This document shows, piece after piece, positions 17,006 through 28,699 of a DNA stretch of 64,000 nucleotides. Source of the stretch: Methanimicrococcus blatticola (GTDB taxonomy: Archaea > Halobacteriota > Methanosarcinia > Methanosarcinales > Methanosarcinaceae); contig NZ_SNYS01000005.1 of NCBI RefSeq assembly GCF_004363215.1, positions 372,001 to 436,000 on the forward strand, written 5' to 3'. The notes beneath the pieces are model-generated. The model searched no databases. It was not told the DNA's origin and saw nothing but the letters and a program-made list of their open reading frames with translations. How positions within the stretch are numbered: the first letter of the stretch is position 1; the number at the start of each line of letters is the position of its first letter. A program made the position numbers and the translations under genes.

Positions 17006-17479
17006 ATGACAGACGTTTTACTCGAAACCACAATGGGAAACATTAAAATTAAATTGTACGACAACATGCCGGTCACCGCCGGCAACTTCAAGCAGCTCGT
17101 TGAGAAGGGATTCTACAACGGCATCATTTTCCACCGCGTGATTCCGAACTTCATGATTCAAGGCGGCTGCCCGAACGGCAACGGAATGGGCGGCCCCGGA
17201 TACGCCATCCCCGACGAATTCGTCGCAGGCTCTTCCAACGTTCGCGGCACCATTTCCATGGCCAACGCAGGTCCGAACTCCGGCGGAAGCCAGTTCTTCA
17301 TCAACCTCGTTGACAACACTTACCTTGACTGGGACAAGCCCCCGGGATCTTCCAAGCACCCCGTTTTCGGCGAAGTCGTTGAAGGCATGGATGTCGTTGA
17401 TAAAATCGGCGCTGTCAAGACCGCACGCGGCGACAAACCGGTTCAGGAAGTTAAAATCGTTAAGGCAAGCATTGTTTGA
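17006..17479 (+). CDS. Cyclophilin-type peptidyl-prolyl isomerase
   Basis: 157 residues, a single cyclophilin domain without a signal peptide, so cytoplasmic. Catalytic and binding motifs are present: FHRVIPNFMIQGG (Arg and Phe/Met of the active site, near residue 43), GTISMANAGPNSGGSQFFI near residue 81, and HPVFGEVVEGMDVVD near 115. The 16990s contain TTTTGGAG 8 bases before the ATG. It follows tRNA-Ser by 67 bases and is closed by a strong terminator. Codon use is rich in G and C ending codons compared with neighbours, typical of highly expressed genes here. Confidence 0.97.
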   Translation: MTDVLLETTMGNIKIKLYDNMPVTAGNFKQLVEKGFYNGIIFHRVIPNFMIQGGCPNGNGMGGPGYAIPDEFVAGSSNVRGTISMANAGPNSGGSQFFINLVDNTYLDWDKPPGSSKHPVFGEVVEGMDVVDKIGAVKTARGDKPVQEVKIVKASIV

Positions 17480-17488
17480 TCTTGATTT

Positions 17489-17515
17489 AAACCCGATTTT
17501 CGGGTTTCTTTTTTA
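17489..17515 (+). terminator. Terminator after the cyclophilin gene
   Basis: Stem AAACCCGA (17489-17496) / TCGGGTTT (17500-17507), followed by CTTTTTTATT. Confidence 0.7.
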
Positions 17516-17543
17516 TTATTAATCAATAAACTAGAGGTTTATT

Positions 17544-18560
17544 GTGGAATCATTTGAAGAAAATGAATATACTCCAGAGTCTATTCTCGAATTTGAAGAA
17601 ATAGAAATAGATGTTCTTCCTGCAAAATCCATTTCAGAAGATTACACCCAAAGTGCTAACTCTTTATTTCACTTTATGAAGAAAGAGAAATATTTGAAAG
17701 ATGCTTTATCTAATAAAGCATTAATTCCCCGATATTGTAAGGAAAATATAACTTATTTGAATATACAGCAAAACAAAGTAATTTTTGATGAAATAGCTGT
17801 ATTACAGAAATGTTTTTGTGACATTCACTTGCATAAACTTTCAACGAATTTTGAATTAATTCTTACAAAAGAATCGGAATCAAAACTCGATGAGAAAGAA
17901 ATTTTGGGTCTCTCTAAAAATAATTCTCATCCCGATTATTATGGAAATTTTGCAATTGGATTTTTTAAAGGATGGTGTGAAAACCATAATTTACAGCCAA
18001 TACATTATTTGAATGAAAAATCAAATTACACAAAAAATCTTTCAAAAGTAACCAGTGGCATTTTGAGTAGTGCTAATGCTACGAAAAGAACTACTCATGA
18101 TACACTATACAGGCTGGCGTTAACAAAACCATTACGTGGCGAAATGAAAAGACTTTATGAGCAAAATGGAAACAATATTGAGCTCACAGTTTTGAAAAAT
18201 TTTCATGATGAAAGGGAATGGCGGTATATTCCAGATCAGGCTAAAATAGATCGATTGAAAAAAGCCAGAGAGTATAAAGTTGAATCAATTATTGCCAATC
18301 CGAAATTATTAAAATCAGAGAATGTAAATTATTTCCTAGATTCACAATCGGCAAATATTGAAGATAAACAAAATGATGAACTGTGGTTAAAATTCGAATA
18401 TTCAGACATACGATATTTGATTGTTCCTAACGACCAAGCTAGATTAAATCTTATTGAACATATTCTATCAATTCCCGATATCTATTTTTCAGGAAAACAT
18501 GGAAAAAATTTGCTAATAAGTAAAATATTAAATTTGAATGAGATAAAAAAGGATTGGTAA
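17544..18560 (+). CDS. AbiGi-like abortive-infection protein
   Basis: 338 residues. The order SANSLFHFM (residue ~37), IPRYCKENI (~62), LQKCFCDIHLHKL (~88) and YGNFAIGFFKGWC (~131) matches the AbiGi family, the predicted antitoxin part of the lactococcal AbiG phage-exclusion system. Start is GTG at 17544 with GAGGT 6 bases upstream. Base composition is strongly AT-rich and the codon use differs from the flanking genes, pointing to horizontal gain. The next gene starts five bases after its stop, so translation is probably coupled, as with abiGi-abiGii. How AbiG blocks phage is not well understood. Confidence 0.65.
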   Translation: MESFEENEYTPESILEFEEIEIDVLPAKSISEDYTQSANSLFHFMKKEKYLKDALSNKALIPRYCKENITYLNIQQNKVIFDEIAVLQKCFCDIHLHKLSTNFELILTKESESKLDEKEILGLSKNNSHPDYYGNFAIGFFKGWCENHNLQPIHYLNEKSNYTKNLSKVTSGILSSANATKRTTHDTLYRLALTKPLRGEMKRLYEQNGNNIELTVLKNFHDEREWRYIPDQAKIDRLKKAREYKVESIIANPKLLKSENVNYFLDSQSANIEDKQNDELWLKFEYSDIRYLIVPNDQARLNLIEHILSIPDIYFSGKHGKNLLISKILNLNEIKKDW

Positions 18561-18565
18561 TTATT

Positions 18566-19609
18566 ATGAAAAATCCACTCCAAGAGATATTCAACGAAGA
18601 AGAACCAACATATAAAGGAACACTTCGTTTCAATGATACTGAAAATTCTAAAGAATTTCAAAATCTTCTAAAGAATTTGACCGAAGATGAAGTTGAAATT
18701 AAAGGTGTAAAAAACATAGAAACATATATTGAAACAAAATCTGGTAAATATCTGTTAGATATAACAACAGGAAATATGGCTAAAATATTAATTAGTCTAC
18801 CTTATGATGTAGTATCATTTGAAATTGAAACAGATTATGAAAAATATACATTTAATTTTAAACGATATTTTACAAAAAATCGAATAGTTCTCAATGCAAA
18901 CGTAAATTCTTTTATCGACATAAAGATTACTGCAGAAGAAGGTAAAGAAATATTTCAGTTAAAATGCGATATTAAACTAACTAATGCTGAAAGTGTTGAA
19001 AAAATCGTAAAATCTTGTAATGCTGTACAATATTTAATATTGCGTTTATTAAAAGATAACAACGAAGAAAGAAATAGAGTTTTAGATTTATTAAAAGAAA
19101 TGGAAGCATATTGGAGTCGAGTAAATCAAATTGAAAAAGTATTAAATAAAAGTTTTACTCCTGTTAAAATTAATGATTCATTAGAAGATCAAATAAATGC
19201 GGAAAAAGTTTATTTTTTGTTGGTAAAAAACTTTCCAATTCGAACAAATCTTAAGAATGAAATTACAATTACTGCTACTTATAATAATGAATTCAAAAAA
19301 GAGCAAGTAAAGACAGGTTCACATTTGGCAACATCGCAAGTTAAAGAAGAAACATATGTTGTTTACGAAGAGAAAATAAAGGTTTATAAAATTGTTTGTA
19401 TTTTTAATGCTATTATTAATTCAGTTGAAATCAATGATGAAAAACAAGAATGTATAATAAAGTGCAAAGGAACTGAAACGAAGCCAATATACAATGTATC
19501 TCTTGGCTTCAAATCAGAAGAGGAAATTCCCTCAAATAAAGAATTTAACAGGATATATAAGGAAATATCAAATGCAAAGACTTTTGAAGAGCTTATGGAT
19601 GAATTATAA
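18566..19609 (+). CDS. Probable AbiGii-like partner of the AbiGi-like protein
   Basis: About 347 residues, AT-rich, soluble and beta-rich, with a helical region near residues 145-210. The ATG at 18566 is five bases after the upstream stop; a TTG at 18554 overlapping the upstream gene is a less likely start. The AbiGii call rests mostly on pairing: AbiG systems consist of an AbiGi-type gene followed by AbiGii, the predicted toxin, of about 400 residues. I cannot see a diagnostic AbiGii motif, so it could also be an unrelated second component. It ends 57 bases before a core gene with normal composition, which marks the right edge of the acquired segment. Confidence 0.45.
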   Translation: MKNPLQEIFNEEEPTYKGTLRFNDTENSKEFQNLLKNLTEDEVEIKGVKNIETYIETKSGKYLLDITTGNMAKILISLPYDVVSFEIETDYEKYTFNFKRYFTKNRIVLNANVNSFIDIKITAEEGKEIFQLKCDIKLTNAESVEKIVKSCNAVQYLILRLLKDNNEERNRVLDLLKEMEAYWSRVNQIEKVLNKSFTPVKINDSLEDQINAEKVYFLLVKNFPIRTNLKNEITITATYNNEFKKEQVKTGSHLATSQVKEETYVVYEEKIKVYKIVCIFNAIINSVEINDEKQECIIKCKGTETKPIYNVSLGFKSEEEIPSNKEFNRIYKEISNAKTFEELMDEL

Positions 19610-19666
19610 AGCTCTAAATGTCATTGTTAATCATACTTATTTTTAAACAAAGTAGGATGAACTTTT

Positions 19667-20107
19667 ATGGATTACAGAGTCGGACAAATCGGCCGTGTCT
19701 TTACCGTCAGAATGGACCACGGCGAAGATTTATTAGAATCACTCAAAACGCTTGCTGCCAAAGAAAATATTCAAGCCGCGACTTTTGTTTTGCTCGGCGC
19801 AATCGAATCCGGAAATTTGGTAATCGGCCCGAAAAAGAATGAGCGGCCGCCGAACAAAATGTGGACAAGTTTTGAAGAAGCGCATGAAATCGTCGGCGTC
19901 GGCAATTTATTCAGAGAAAAAGGCGAGCCGATTGTCCATCTTCATGCCGGTCTCGGGCGCGCCGAGGACGGAAGAATCGGCTGTGTGAGAAAAGATAATC
20001 AGGTTTTCATGGTGATTGAAGCATTCGTCTTTGAATTGACGGGTTTTGAAGCGGAACGCGTTTGGGATGATATTGAAGGGTACGCGCCGATTACGTTTAA
20101 AAAATAA
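19667..20107 (+). CDS. PCC/DUF296-domain protein
   Basis: 146 residues forming one PCC (plant and prokaryote conserved, DUF296) domain. The conserved VHLHAGLGRAEDGRIG stretch (residues ~90-105) carries the His residues that bind metal in structures of this fold. In plants the domain occurs in AT-hook proteins. In archaea it is stand-alone, and its role as a DNA-binding or metal-binding regulator is unproven. AGGATGA lies 9 bases before the ATG. Composition is normal for this chromosome. Confidence 0.88.
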   Translation: MDYRVGQIGRVFTVRMDHGEDLLESLKTLAAKENIQAATFVLLGAIESGNLVIGPKKNERPPNKMWTSFEEAHEIVGVGNLFREKGEPIVHLHAGLGRAEDGRIGCVRKDNQVFMVIEAFVFELTGFEAERVWDDIEGYAPITFKK

Positions 20108-20220
20108 AAACAAAATCGGAATCCTTTAAAAACGAATTAAAAGACAAAAATCAGTTTTGATAAACGAATTAAAAACAAAGCAACGCTTTTGAAAACGGCT
20201 TGAAAAGGCAGAACAACCAC

Positions 20221-20268
20221 CTCCAACGACGCATTTCACGAACGAAGTGAGTGAAGAAGGAGTTGGAG
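20221..20268. repeat. Short palindromic element E3 (copy of E1)
   Basis: CTCCAAC (20221-20227) pairs with GTTGGAG (20262-20268), with inner TTTCAC/GTGAA around CGAACGAAGTGA. The loop and inner stem are the same sequence as in E1 at 5192-5239. It is followed by ATTCGTAC. Confidence 0.75.
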
Positions 20269-20474
20269 ATTCGTACCTATTCGTTCAATGAACATTGCAA
20301 ACAGCTTCCAAGTGTGTTAAATTAATCCGTTTTACGAATTTTGTGACAGAGGAAACGGAGATTCGTATCCGTTCATTCAATGAACATTGCAAACAGTTTC
20401 CAAGTGTGTTAAATTAATCCGTTTTACGAATTTTGTGACAGAGGAAACGGAGATTCGTACCCGTTCATTCAATA
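20268..20474. repeat. 92-bp tandem direct repeat, two copies plus a partial third
   Basis: Unit 1 is 20268-20359 and unit 2 is 20360-20451; they differ at only a few positions. A third copy stops after about 23 bases. Each unit starts with GATTCGTA and ends in a hairpin CCGTTT...AAACGG (20327-20359 and 20419-20451). The end of each hairpin plus GATTCGTAC is the same junction seen after E3 and E6. Confidence 0.85.
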
Positions 20475-20547
20475 AAAATCACAAGCCGTTTTGATCAAAC
20501 CGATAAATCAATCTGTTAAATCTGTTTTAGCAGCGGCGGGGAATAAT

Positions 20548-20597
20548 CCGCAATTCTGCAATTTTACTCGCTTCGCTCGTAAAATCTTGAATTGCGG
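20548..20597. repeat. Short palindromic element E5 (copy of E2)
   Basis: CCGCAATTC (20548-20556) pairs with GAATTGCGG (20589-20597); inner ATTTTAC/GTAAAAT with loop TCGCTTCGC. Flanks GGGGAATAAT and TCGTATCTGAACTTTT are shared with E2 at 5335-5383. Confidence 0.75.
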
Positions 20598-20628
20598 TCG
20601 TATCTGAACTTTTTTTCGTAAATGAACC

Positions 20629-20742
20629 GAAACATCGGTTTAATGAAAATTGTCAAATCTGAACGCCCTTTTTCGTAAATTTAAAGAAATTTGATGAAAA
20701 ACGGCATTCGATTTTTTGAAAATGAATGAAAAACGATGTTTC
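20629..20742. repeat. Nested inverted repeat element, copy 3
   Basis: Outer GAAACATCGGTTT (20629-20641) and AAACGATGTTTC (20731-20742); inner GAACGCC (20661-20667) and GGCATTC (20703-20709). Same architecture as copies 1 and 2 near 5 kb. The rest of 20108-20893 holds only A/T-rich GATAGAAAAATA repeats and no gene. Confidence 0.75.
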
Positions 20743-20831
20743 ATTTTACAAAACAAAAAAGAAATAAAAAGATAGAAAAAGATAGAAAAATAGAGAAATA
20801 AAAAGATAGAGAAATAGAAAAATAGAAAGAT

Positions 20832-20874
20832 AAAAAGACTCAAAATCACAAACAGTCTTCATTTGAGTCTTTTT
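20832..20874 (-). terminator. Terminator of the SDR gene at 20894
   Basis: AAAAAGACTCAAA and TTTGAGTCTTTTT form a stem. On the minus strand it starts about 20 bases after the SDR stop and ends in a T run. Confidence 0.65.
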
Positions 20875-20893
20875 ATAAACAGTTGCAGTGCGA

Positions 20894-21640
20894 TTATTCC
20901 AGCAGCAAGCCGCCATCCATAATCAACGAGGTGCCGACACAGTAAGAAGCGTCATCGCTTGCCAAGTAAAGCGCGCCGTGTGCAATCTCTCTGGGCTTTG
21001 CGGTTCTTCCGATGGGAATTAACGGAGCCATATGTTGTTCAAAATCCTCGCCCTCGATAATCATATCTGAGAGAGTTAAGCCGGGCAATATCGCGTTGAT
21101 GCGGATGCCGTCTTTGATATATTGAGCGGCAGCGGATTCCGTCATGTGTTTCACGGCTGCTTTTGTAACCGAATACGTTACTGTTGCGGGAAGCGCTTGA
21201 AGTGCGCCGATTGATGCGGTATTCACAATTGCGCCGCCACCCTGTTTTTGCATGACCGGAATGATGAGCTGCATTGCGCGAATATAACTTTTGACATTGA
21301 CATCCATCATTTTGTCAAATTCATTCACCAGATCAATATCCGTCAGCTCAGATGCCATCAAAATACCGGCGTTGTTGCACAAAACGTCAATTGAGCCGTA
21401 TTTATCAAGCGTGAAAGCGACTAATTTCTTCAAATCGTCTTCATTTGTTGAATCCGCTTGGAAGAAACTGGCTTCATACCCAGCATTTTTGATTTCAGCT
21501 TCAATCTGTTCGCCCTGTTCTTTTCTCCGGCCTGTAAAAACGACCTTAGATCCTTCTTCAGCGAATAATTTCGCCATTTCTCTACCGATGCCGCTTGTGG
21601 CACCAACAATTATACTGACTTTATTTTCCAACCTGTTCAT
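20894..21640 (-). CDS. Short-chain dehydrogenase/reductase
   Basis: 248 residues, classical SDR. It has the dinucleotide-binding GATSGIG (residues 13-19), NNAG (near 89), the active-site Ser region (NTASIGALQ) and YSVTK with catalytic Tyr and Lys near residue 155. An Arg pair after beta-2 (TGRRKEQ) suggests NADPH preference. The C-terminus LASDDASYCVGTSLIMDGG is the standard family ending. GGGAGG lies 6 bases before the ATG. A second SDR is at 28700. The substrate is unknown; glucose or 3-oxoacyl-ACP labels would be guesses. Confidence 0.95.
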   Translation of the reverse strand: MNRLENKVSIIVGATSGIGREMAKLFAEEGSKVVFTGRRKEQGEQIEAEIKNAGYEASFFQADSTNEDDLKKLVAFTLDKYGSIDVLCNNAGILMASELTDIDLVNEFDKMMDVNVKSYIRAMQLIIPVMQKQGGGAIVNTASIGALQALPATVTYSVTKAAVKHMTESAAAQYIKDGIRINAILPGLTLSDMIIEGEDFEQHMAPLIPIGRTAKPREIAHGALYLASDDASYCVGTSLIMDGGLLLE

Positions 21641-24424
<2,784 letters not shown>

Positions 24425-24434
24425 GGTGAGGAAA

Positions 24435-27170
24435 ATGGACGAAAATCAAAACAACCAGCAGCAAGCACAGCAACACGTTTTAGATGAATACATCCGCCGC
24501 TCGGAACTCCCCGACGATGTTGACGAAGAAACGAAAAACGTCCCCGTAGAAAACGGTGAAGACGGCGGTGACGATGAAGACGGCATCCCCGTAATTGATG
24601 AAGAACACGTCTCGGTCAAACCCGTTTTCTTGTATGATGAAATGAAAACGTCATACATTCAGTACGCAATGAGCGTTATCATCGGCCGCGCGCTTCCGGA
24701 TGCCCGTGACGGTTTAAAACCGGTTCACCGCAGAATTCTTTATTCCATGAAAGAAAACGGCGTGACGTCTGACAAACCGATGAAAAAATCCGCGCACGTT
24801 GTCGGTGACGTTCTCGGTAAATACCACCCGCACGGCGACTCATCCGTTTATGACGCGCTCGTTCGTTTGGAACAGGACTTCTCTTTACGTTATCCGCTCA
24901 TTGACGGTCAGGGTAACTTCGGATCCATTGACGGTGATGAAGCAGCCGCCATGCGTTATACGGAAGTTCGTCTCGGAAAAATTTCCGCGGAAATGCTGGA
25001 AGATTTGGACAAAGACACAGTGGACTTCCGCCCCAACTACGACGAATCGCTTCAGGAACCCGCCGTTTTGCCCGCGAAATTGCCGAATTTACTGATTAAC
25101 GGCTCCACCGGCATTGCCGTCGGTATGGCAACAAACATGCCGCCGCACAACATTTCAGAAGTGATTGACGCAACCGTTATGATGATTGACAATCCGGAAG
25201 CGGATGTCCCTGAATTGATGACAGTCATTCACGGGCCCGATTTCCCGACAAGCGCTGTCATCTTAGGAAACGAAGGCATCATCAATGCTTACAAAACCGG
25301 TCGCGGCAGCGTCAGAATTCAAGCAGTCTCCCATATTGAAGAAATGAGAGGCAACCGCCAGAAAATTGTCGTCACCGAATTGCCGTATCAAGTGAACAAA
25401 GCGAGATTGGTTGAAACAATCGCCGAGCTTGTCCGCGATAAAAAGGTGACAGGCATTTCCGATCTTCGTGACGAATCCAACCGCGAAGGCATTCGCCTCG
25501 TACTGGAACTCACCGGCGGAACAAACGCCGATGTTTTAATGAATCAGCTTTACAAGCACACCCAACTTCAGACGAGCTTCGGTATCATCAATTTGGCCAT
25601 CGTTGACGGTGTGCCGCGCGTGATGGGAATCCGTCAGCTTTTGAAGATTTATTTGAAGCACAGAATGGAAGTCATTCAAAGAAAAACGCTTTTTGATTTG
25701 AAATCCGCCCGCGAGCGCGAACATATCTTAAACGGTTTGAAAATCGCGCTTGATAATATTGACCCCGTGATTGAATTAATCAAAGCGTCTGCCGACACGC
25801 AAACCGCAAAAGAAGGTTTGATGGAAAAATTCGGATTGGATGAGATTCAGTCAAAAGCGATTTTGGAAATGAGACTCCAGAGACTTACCGGAATGGAAAT
25901 TCAAAAGATTTTGGATGAACTCGAAGACGTTTTGGCAAAAATCAAAGAACTCGAGACAATTGCCGGAAGCGATGAAATCAAATACGGAATCATTCGCGAT
26001 GAACTCATGGAAATGAAAGAAAAATACGGCGATGACCGCAGAACCAAGATTATACATGGCGGTTTTGACATTGACAATGAAGATTTGATTCAAAGAGAAG
26101 ATGTCATCATTACAATGACCAACCGCGGCTACATTAAACGCCTGTCTGCGAACACGTATTCACGCCAGCGCCGCGGCGGTAAGGGAATCATCGGCATGGA
26201 AACAAAAGAAGAAGACGTTGTCGTCAATTTGTTTGTTTCTTCAACGCATAATTACATTTTGTTCTTCACGAACAAGGGACGCGTTTATTGGAAGAAAGGC
26301 TATGAAATTCCGGAAGGAAGCCGCACTTCAAAAGGCAAATCCATCGTCAACTTCCTTGATTTGAAGGAAGATGAATATGTGACCGCCTCAATCCCGGTTT
26401 CCGAATTCAAAGAAGGTCAGTATTTGATGATGGTGACAAAACAGGGAACGGTCAAGAAAACACCGCTCACCGACTTTAAGAACCCGAGAAAAGCAGGCAT
26501 TATCGCGACAACCTTAATGCCCAACGATGAACTCGTCAACGTGATTCAAACTGATGACAACAAAGAGGTTGTGATGGTTTCAAGAGGCGGCAAAGCGGTT
26601 CGCTTTGATGAAAAGGAAGTCCGTCCGATGGGCAGATCCGCCCGCGGTGTGATCGGCATGCGCCTTGTCAAGCAGGATGACGCAGTTGTCAGCATGGACA
26701 TCGTAAATCCGGAAGAAGCACTTTTGACTATCACTGAAAACGGTTTCGGAAAGGTAACCGCTTTTGACGAATACATCAAAAAGCACCGCGGAACGCAGGG
26801 TGTTATGTCCATCGTCACCGATGACAGAAACGGTCGCGTCGTTGCAGTGAAATCTGTCGGCAGAGATGACGAGCTCATCATTACCAGCACGGAAGGCATC
26901 ATCATAAAGATCCGTGTCGGCGAACTTCGCGAGCAGGGACGTAATACAAAAGGCGTTCGCATCATGAAGCTGGCTGAAAACGACAAAGTTGTCAGCGTCG
27001 CGGCGGTCAAGCAGCCGATTGAGGGTGAAGAGGACGGTATCGACCCCGCAGGCGAAACCGCCACAGATCCCATTGCTGAGGATTCGGGATTTGTTCAAGG
27101 AACTCTTGATGTTGATTCGGATGAGCCGACCCGCTTTGAAGATGAAACGGAACCGGAACAAACCGAATAA
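24435..27170 (+). CDS. gyrA: DNA gyrase subunit A
   Basis: About 911 residues. It is the breakage-reunion subunit. The catalytic Tyr is in [13 protein letters not shown], and the QRRGGKG GyrA-box near residue 575 starts the six-bladed DNA-wrapping C-terminal domain, so this is gyrase rather than topoisomerase IV. The protein has an N-terminal acidic, Gln-rich extension of ~65 residues before [16 protein letters not shown] and an acidic C-terminal tail. A GTG at 24426 is in frame, but GGTGAGG at that place is the ribosome site for ATG 24435. It forms an operon with gyrB; rluA lies 81 bases downstream. The long antisense frames are shadows. Confidence 0.98.
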   Translation: MDENQNNQQQAQQHVLDEYIRRSELPDDVDEETKNVPVENGEDGGDDEDGIPVIDEEHVSVKPVFLYDEMKTSYIQYAMSVIIGRALPDARDGLKPVHRRILYSMKENGVTSDKPMKKSAHVVGDVLGKYHPHGDSSVYDALVRLEQDFSLRYPLIDGQGNFGSIDGDEAAAMRYTEVRLGKISAEMLEDLDKDTVDFRPNYDESLQEPAVLPAKLPNLLINGSTGIAVGMATNMPPHNISEVIDATVMMIDNPEADVPELMTVIHGPDFPTSAVILGNEGIINAYKTGRGSVRIQAVSHIEEMRGNRQKIVVTELPYQVNKARLVETIAELVRDKKVTGISDLRDESNREGIRLVLELTGGTNADVLMNQLYKHTQLQTSFGIINLAIVDGVPRVMGIRQLLKIYLKHRMEVIQRKTLFDLKSAREREHILNGLKIALDNIDPVIELIKASADTQTAKEGLMEKFGLDEIQSKAILEMRLQRLTGMEIQKILDELEDVLAKIKELETIAGSDEIKYGIIRDELMEMKEKYGDDRRTKIIHGGFDIDNEDLIQREDVIITMTNRGYIKRLSANTYSRQRRGGKGIIGMETKEEDVVVNLFVSSTHNYILFFTNKGRVYWKKGYEIPEGSRTSKGKSIVNFLDLKEDEYVTASIPVSEFKEGQYLMMVTKQGTVKKTPLTDFKNPRKAGIIATTLMPNDELVNVIQTDDNKEVVMVSRGGKAVRFDEKEVRPMGRSARGVIGMRLVKQDDAVVSMDIVNPEEALLTITENGFGKVTAFDEYIKKHRGTQGVMSIVTDDRNGRVVAVKSVGRDDELIITSTEGIIIKIRVGELREQGRNTKGVRIMKLAENDKVVSVAAVKQPIEGEEDGIDPAGETATDPIAEDSGFVQGTLDVDSDEPTRFEDETEPEQTE

Positions 27171-27251
27171 TCGGAATATGTTTGAAAGCACGATAAAAAC
27201 TCAAACACCAAATCAGATACCGATTCAAACGGCTTTAAGGTAAATACGGCT

Positions 27252-28163
27252 ATGAAATTTGATTTTGAATACAAAGCGAAAAAAAACGACGAAGGGCTCC
27301 TCATAAAGGAGCTCTTAAAACGTGAGAAAGGCGTTTCCGCTAAACTTATTCAAAAAATACGTCACAATGATGGCAGCGTTTTCAAGAATGGAGAGCCTGC
27401 CATCCTCATAGACGCGGTAAATGCGGGTGATTTGGTTCAGGTAAAATATCCGGAAGGAAAAAGCAATTTTGACCCGGAACCGATACCCATTGATGCCGTC
27501 TATGAAGATGACTCTTTTTTAGCAATTAACAAGCAGCCGGGAGTGGTCATTTATCCGACAAAAGGACAGCCGAACCATACACTGGCAAACGGCATCATGA
27601 AATATATGCTGGACAGAGGCGACGCCTATAAAATCAGATTCATCAACAGGCTGGATATGAACACCAGCGGCTTGATTCTTGTCGGAAAAAATCCCCACGT
27701 CCAGAATCATTTTATCACCCAGGGAAAACAAGGCGGCATCCAAAAGATATATCGAGCAATTGTTTGCGGAATTATTGAGGAGGATGAAGGCGTAATTGAT
27801 TTGCCGATCGGGAAAGGGGAGGACAACATAAAAAGAGTTGTAAAAGACGACGGGAGTCCTTCGGTCACCGAATATAAAGTGTTAGAACGTTTTGCAGAAG
27901 GAGAAGGATATTCTTATGTAGAACTGAATCTCATCACCGGAAGAACGCACCAGATAAGAGTTCATATGTCTCATTAGGGGCATCCGGTCGCAGGAGATCA
28001 ACTGTACGGCGGAGCACGACCCGGATTAATTGAAAGACAAGCCCTTCATGCAACCAAATTGACATTTTCTCATCCGATTTCAGGCGAACAGTTGGATTTG
28101 GAAGCACCGGTTCCGGCTGACATGGAAAAACTTTTGGAAAAACTTAGAAATAATGAAAATTGA
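27252..28163 (+). CDS. RluA-family pseudouridine synthase with in-frame TAG (probable pyrrolysine)
   Basis: 303 codons if TAG at 27975-27977 (codon 242) is read through; 241 residues if not. An N-terminal S4-like domain is followed by the RluA catalytic domain, with catalytic Asp in NRLDMNTSGL near residue 137. The TAG falls inside the family's most conserved C-terminal block: [27 protein letters not shown]. The frame continues with normal family sequence (ALHATKLTFSHPISGEQL) to a TGA at 28161. In most homologues the interrupted position is Ile or Leu. Either TAG is decoded as pyrrolysine or suppressed, or this is a very young nonsense mutation. RluA-type enzymes are rare in archaea; sequence style resembles Firmicutes, suggesting transfer. 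AAGGT is 11 bases upstream of the ATG. Confidence 0.8.
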
Positions 28164-28317
28164 GTTAGGAGAATAGTTAAAAACGAATCCGAGAGAGACA
28201 TTCTGTGAAACAAATTTAAGAAATTGTTTGTGAAACAAATTTGAAAAACGTATTGAGAAAAAGCCTTGGGAGATTTTTTGAAAAACAAATTTAAAAAAAA
28301 TTGAAAAAATCAATTTT

Positions 28318-28470
28318 TCAGAAAATCCAGATGCCGTCTAAAACGTCGGTAAACTCATGGAGAATAAAAATAATCATCAGCAAAACGATAATTACTTTTG
28401 TTGACCAGAAAATCGCCCAATAAAGCGGTTTGACATAGACTTTTTTCCCTTTGACGTTCATCTTCGGCAT
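28318..28470 (-). CDS. Small single-pass membrane protein
   Basis: 50 residues, reading MPKMNVKGKKVYVKPLYW then a hydrophobic helix (residues ~18-38) and an acidic end. The arrangement of a basic, cytosolic N-terminus, Trp-flanked helix and acidic tail is that of a real small membrane protein. It is convergent with rluA. No strong ribosome site is seen, only AAAGGT about 16 bases ahead; the ATG four codons later is an alternative. Family unknown. Confidence 0.45.
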   Translation of the reverse strand: MPKMNVKGKKVYVKPLYWAIFWSTKVIIVLLMIIFILHEFTDVLDGIWIF

Positions 28471-28699
28471 TGTATATGCTAAAAAACCTTTTGTGATTTA
28501 ATGCTTTTCAAAATCAAGATTCGATTTCGATTCGATTTCAAGATTTATCTCAAAATTTGACCTTGAGATTCAATTTCAATATTTATTGTCATGTCAAATC
28601 AGAGAAAACAGAGAACTATTTAAGCGATTGAATTTTTGTCATTTATTGAAGCATCTCTGATGCTTTTTATAATTAATAAAAAATCAAGAGGAAAATAAA

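Noticed and set aside
26546-27191. Two overlapping antisense frames of 175 and 203 residues opposite gyrA
   Set aside because: They coincide with the GyrA C-terminal domain and acidic tail; the sequences are low in complexity and mutually overlapping.
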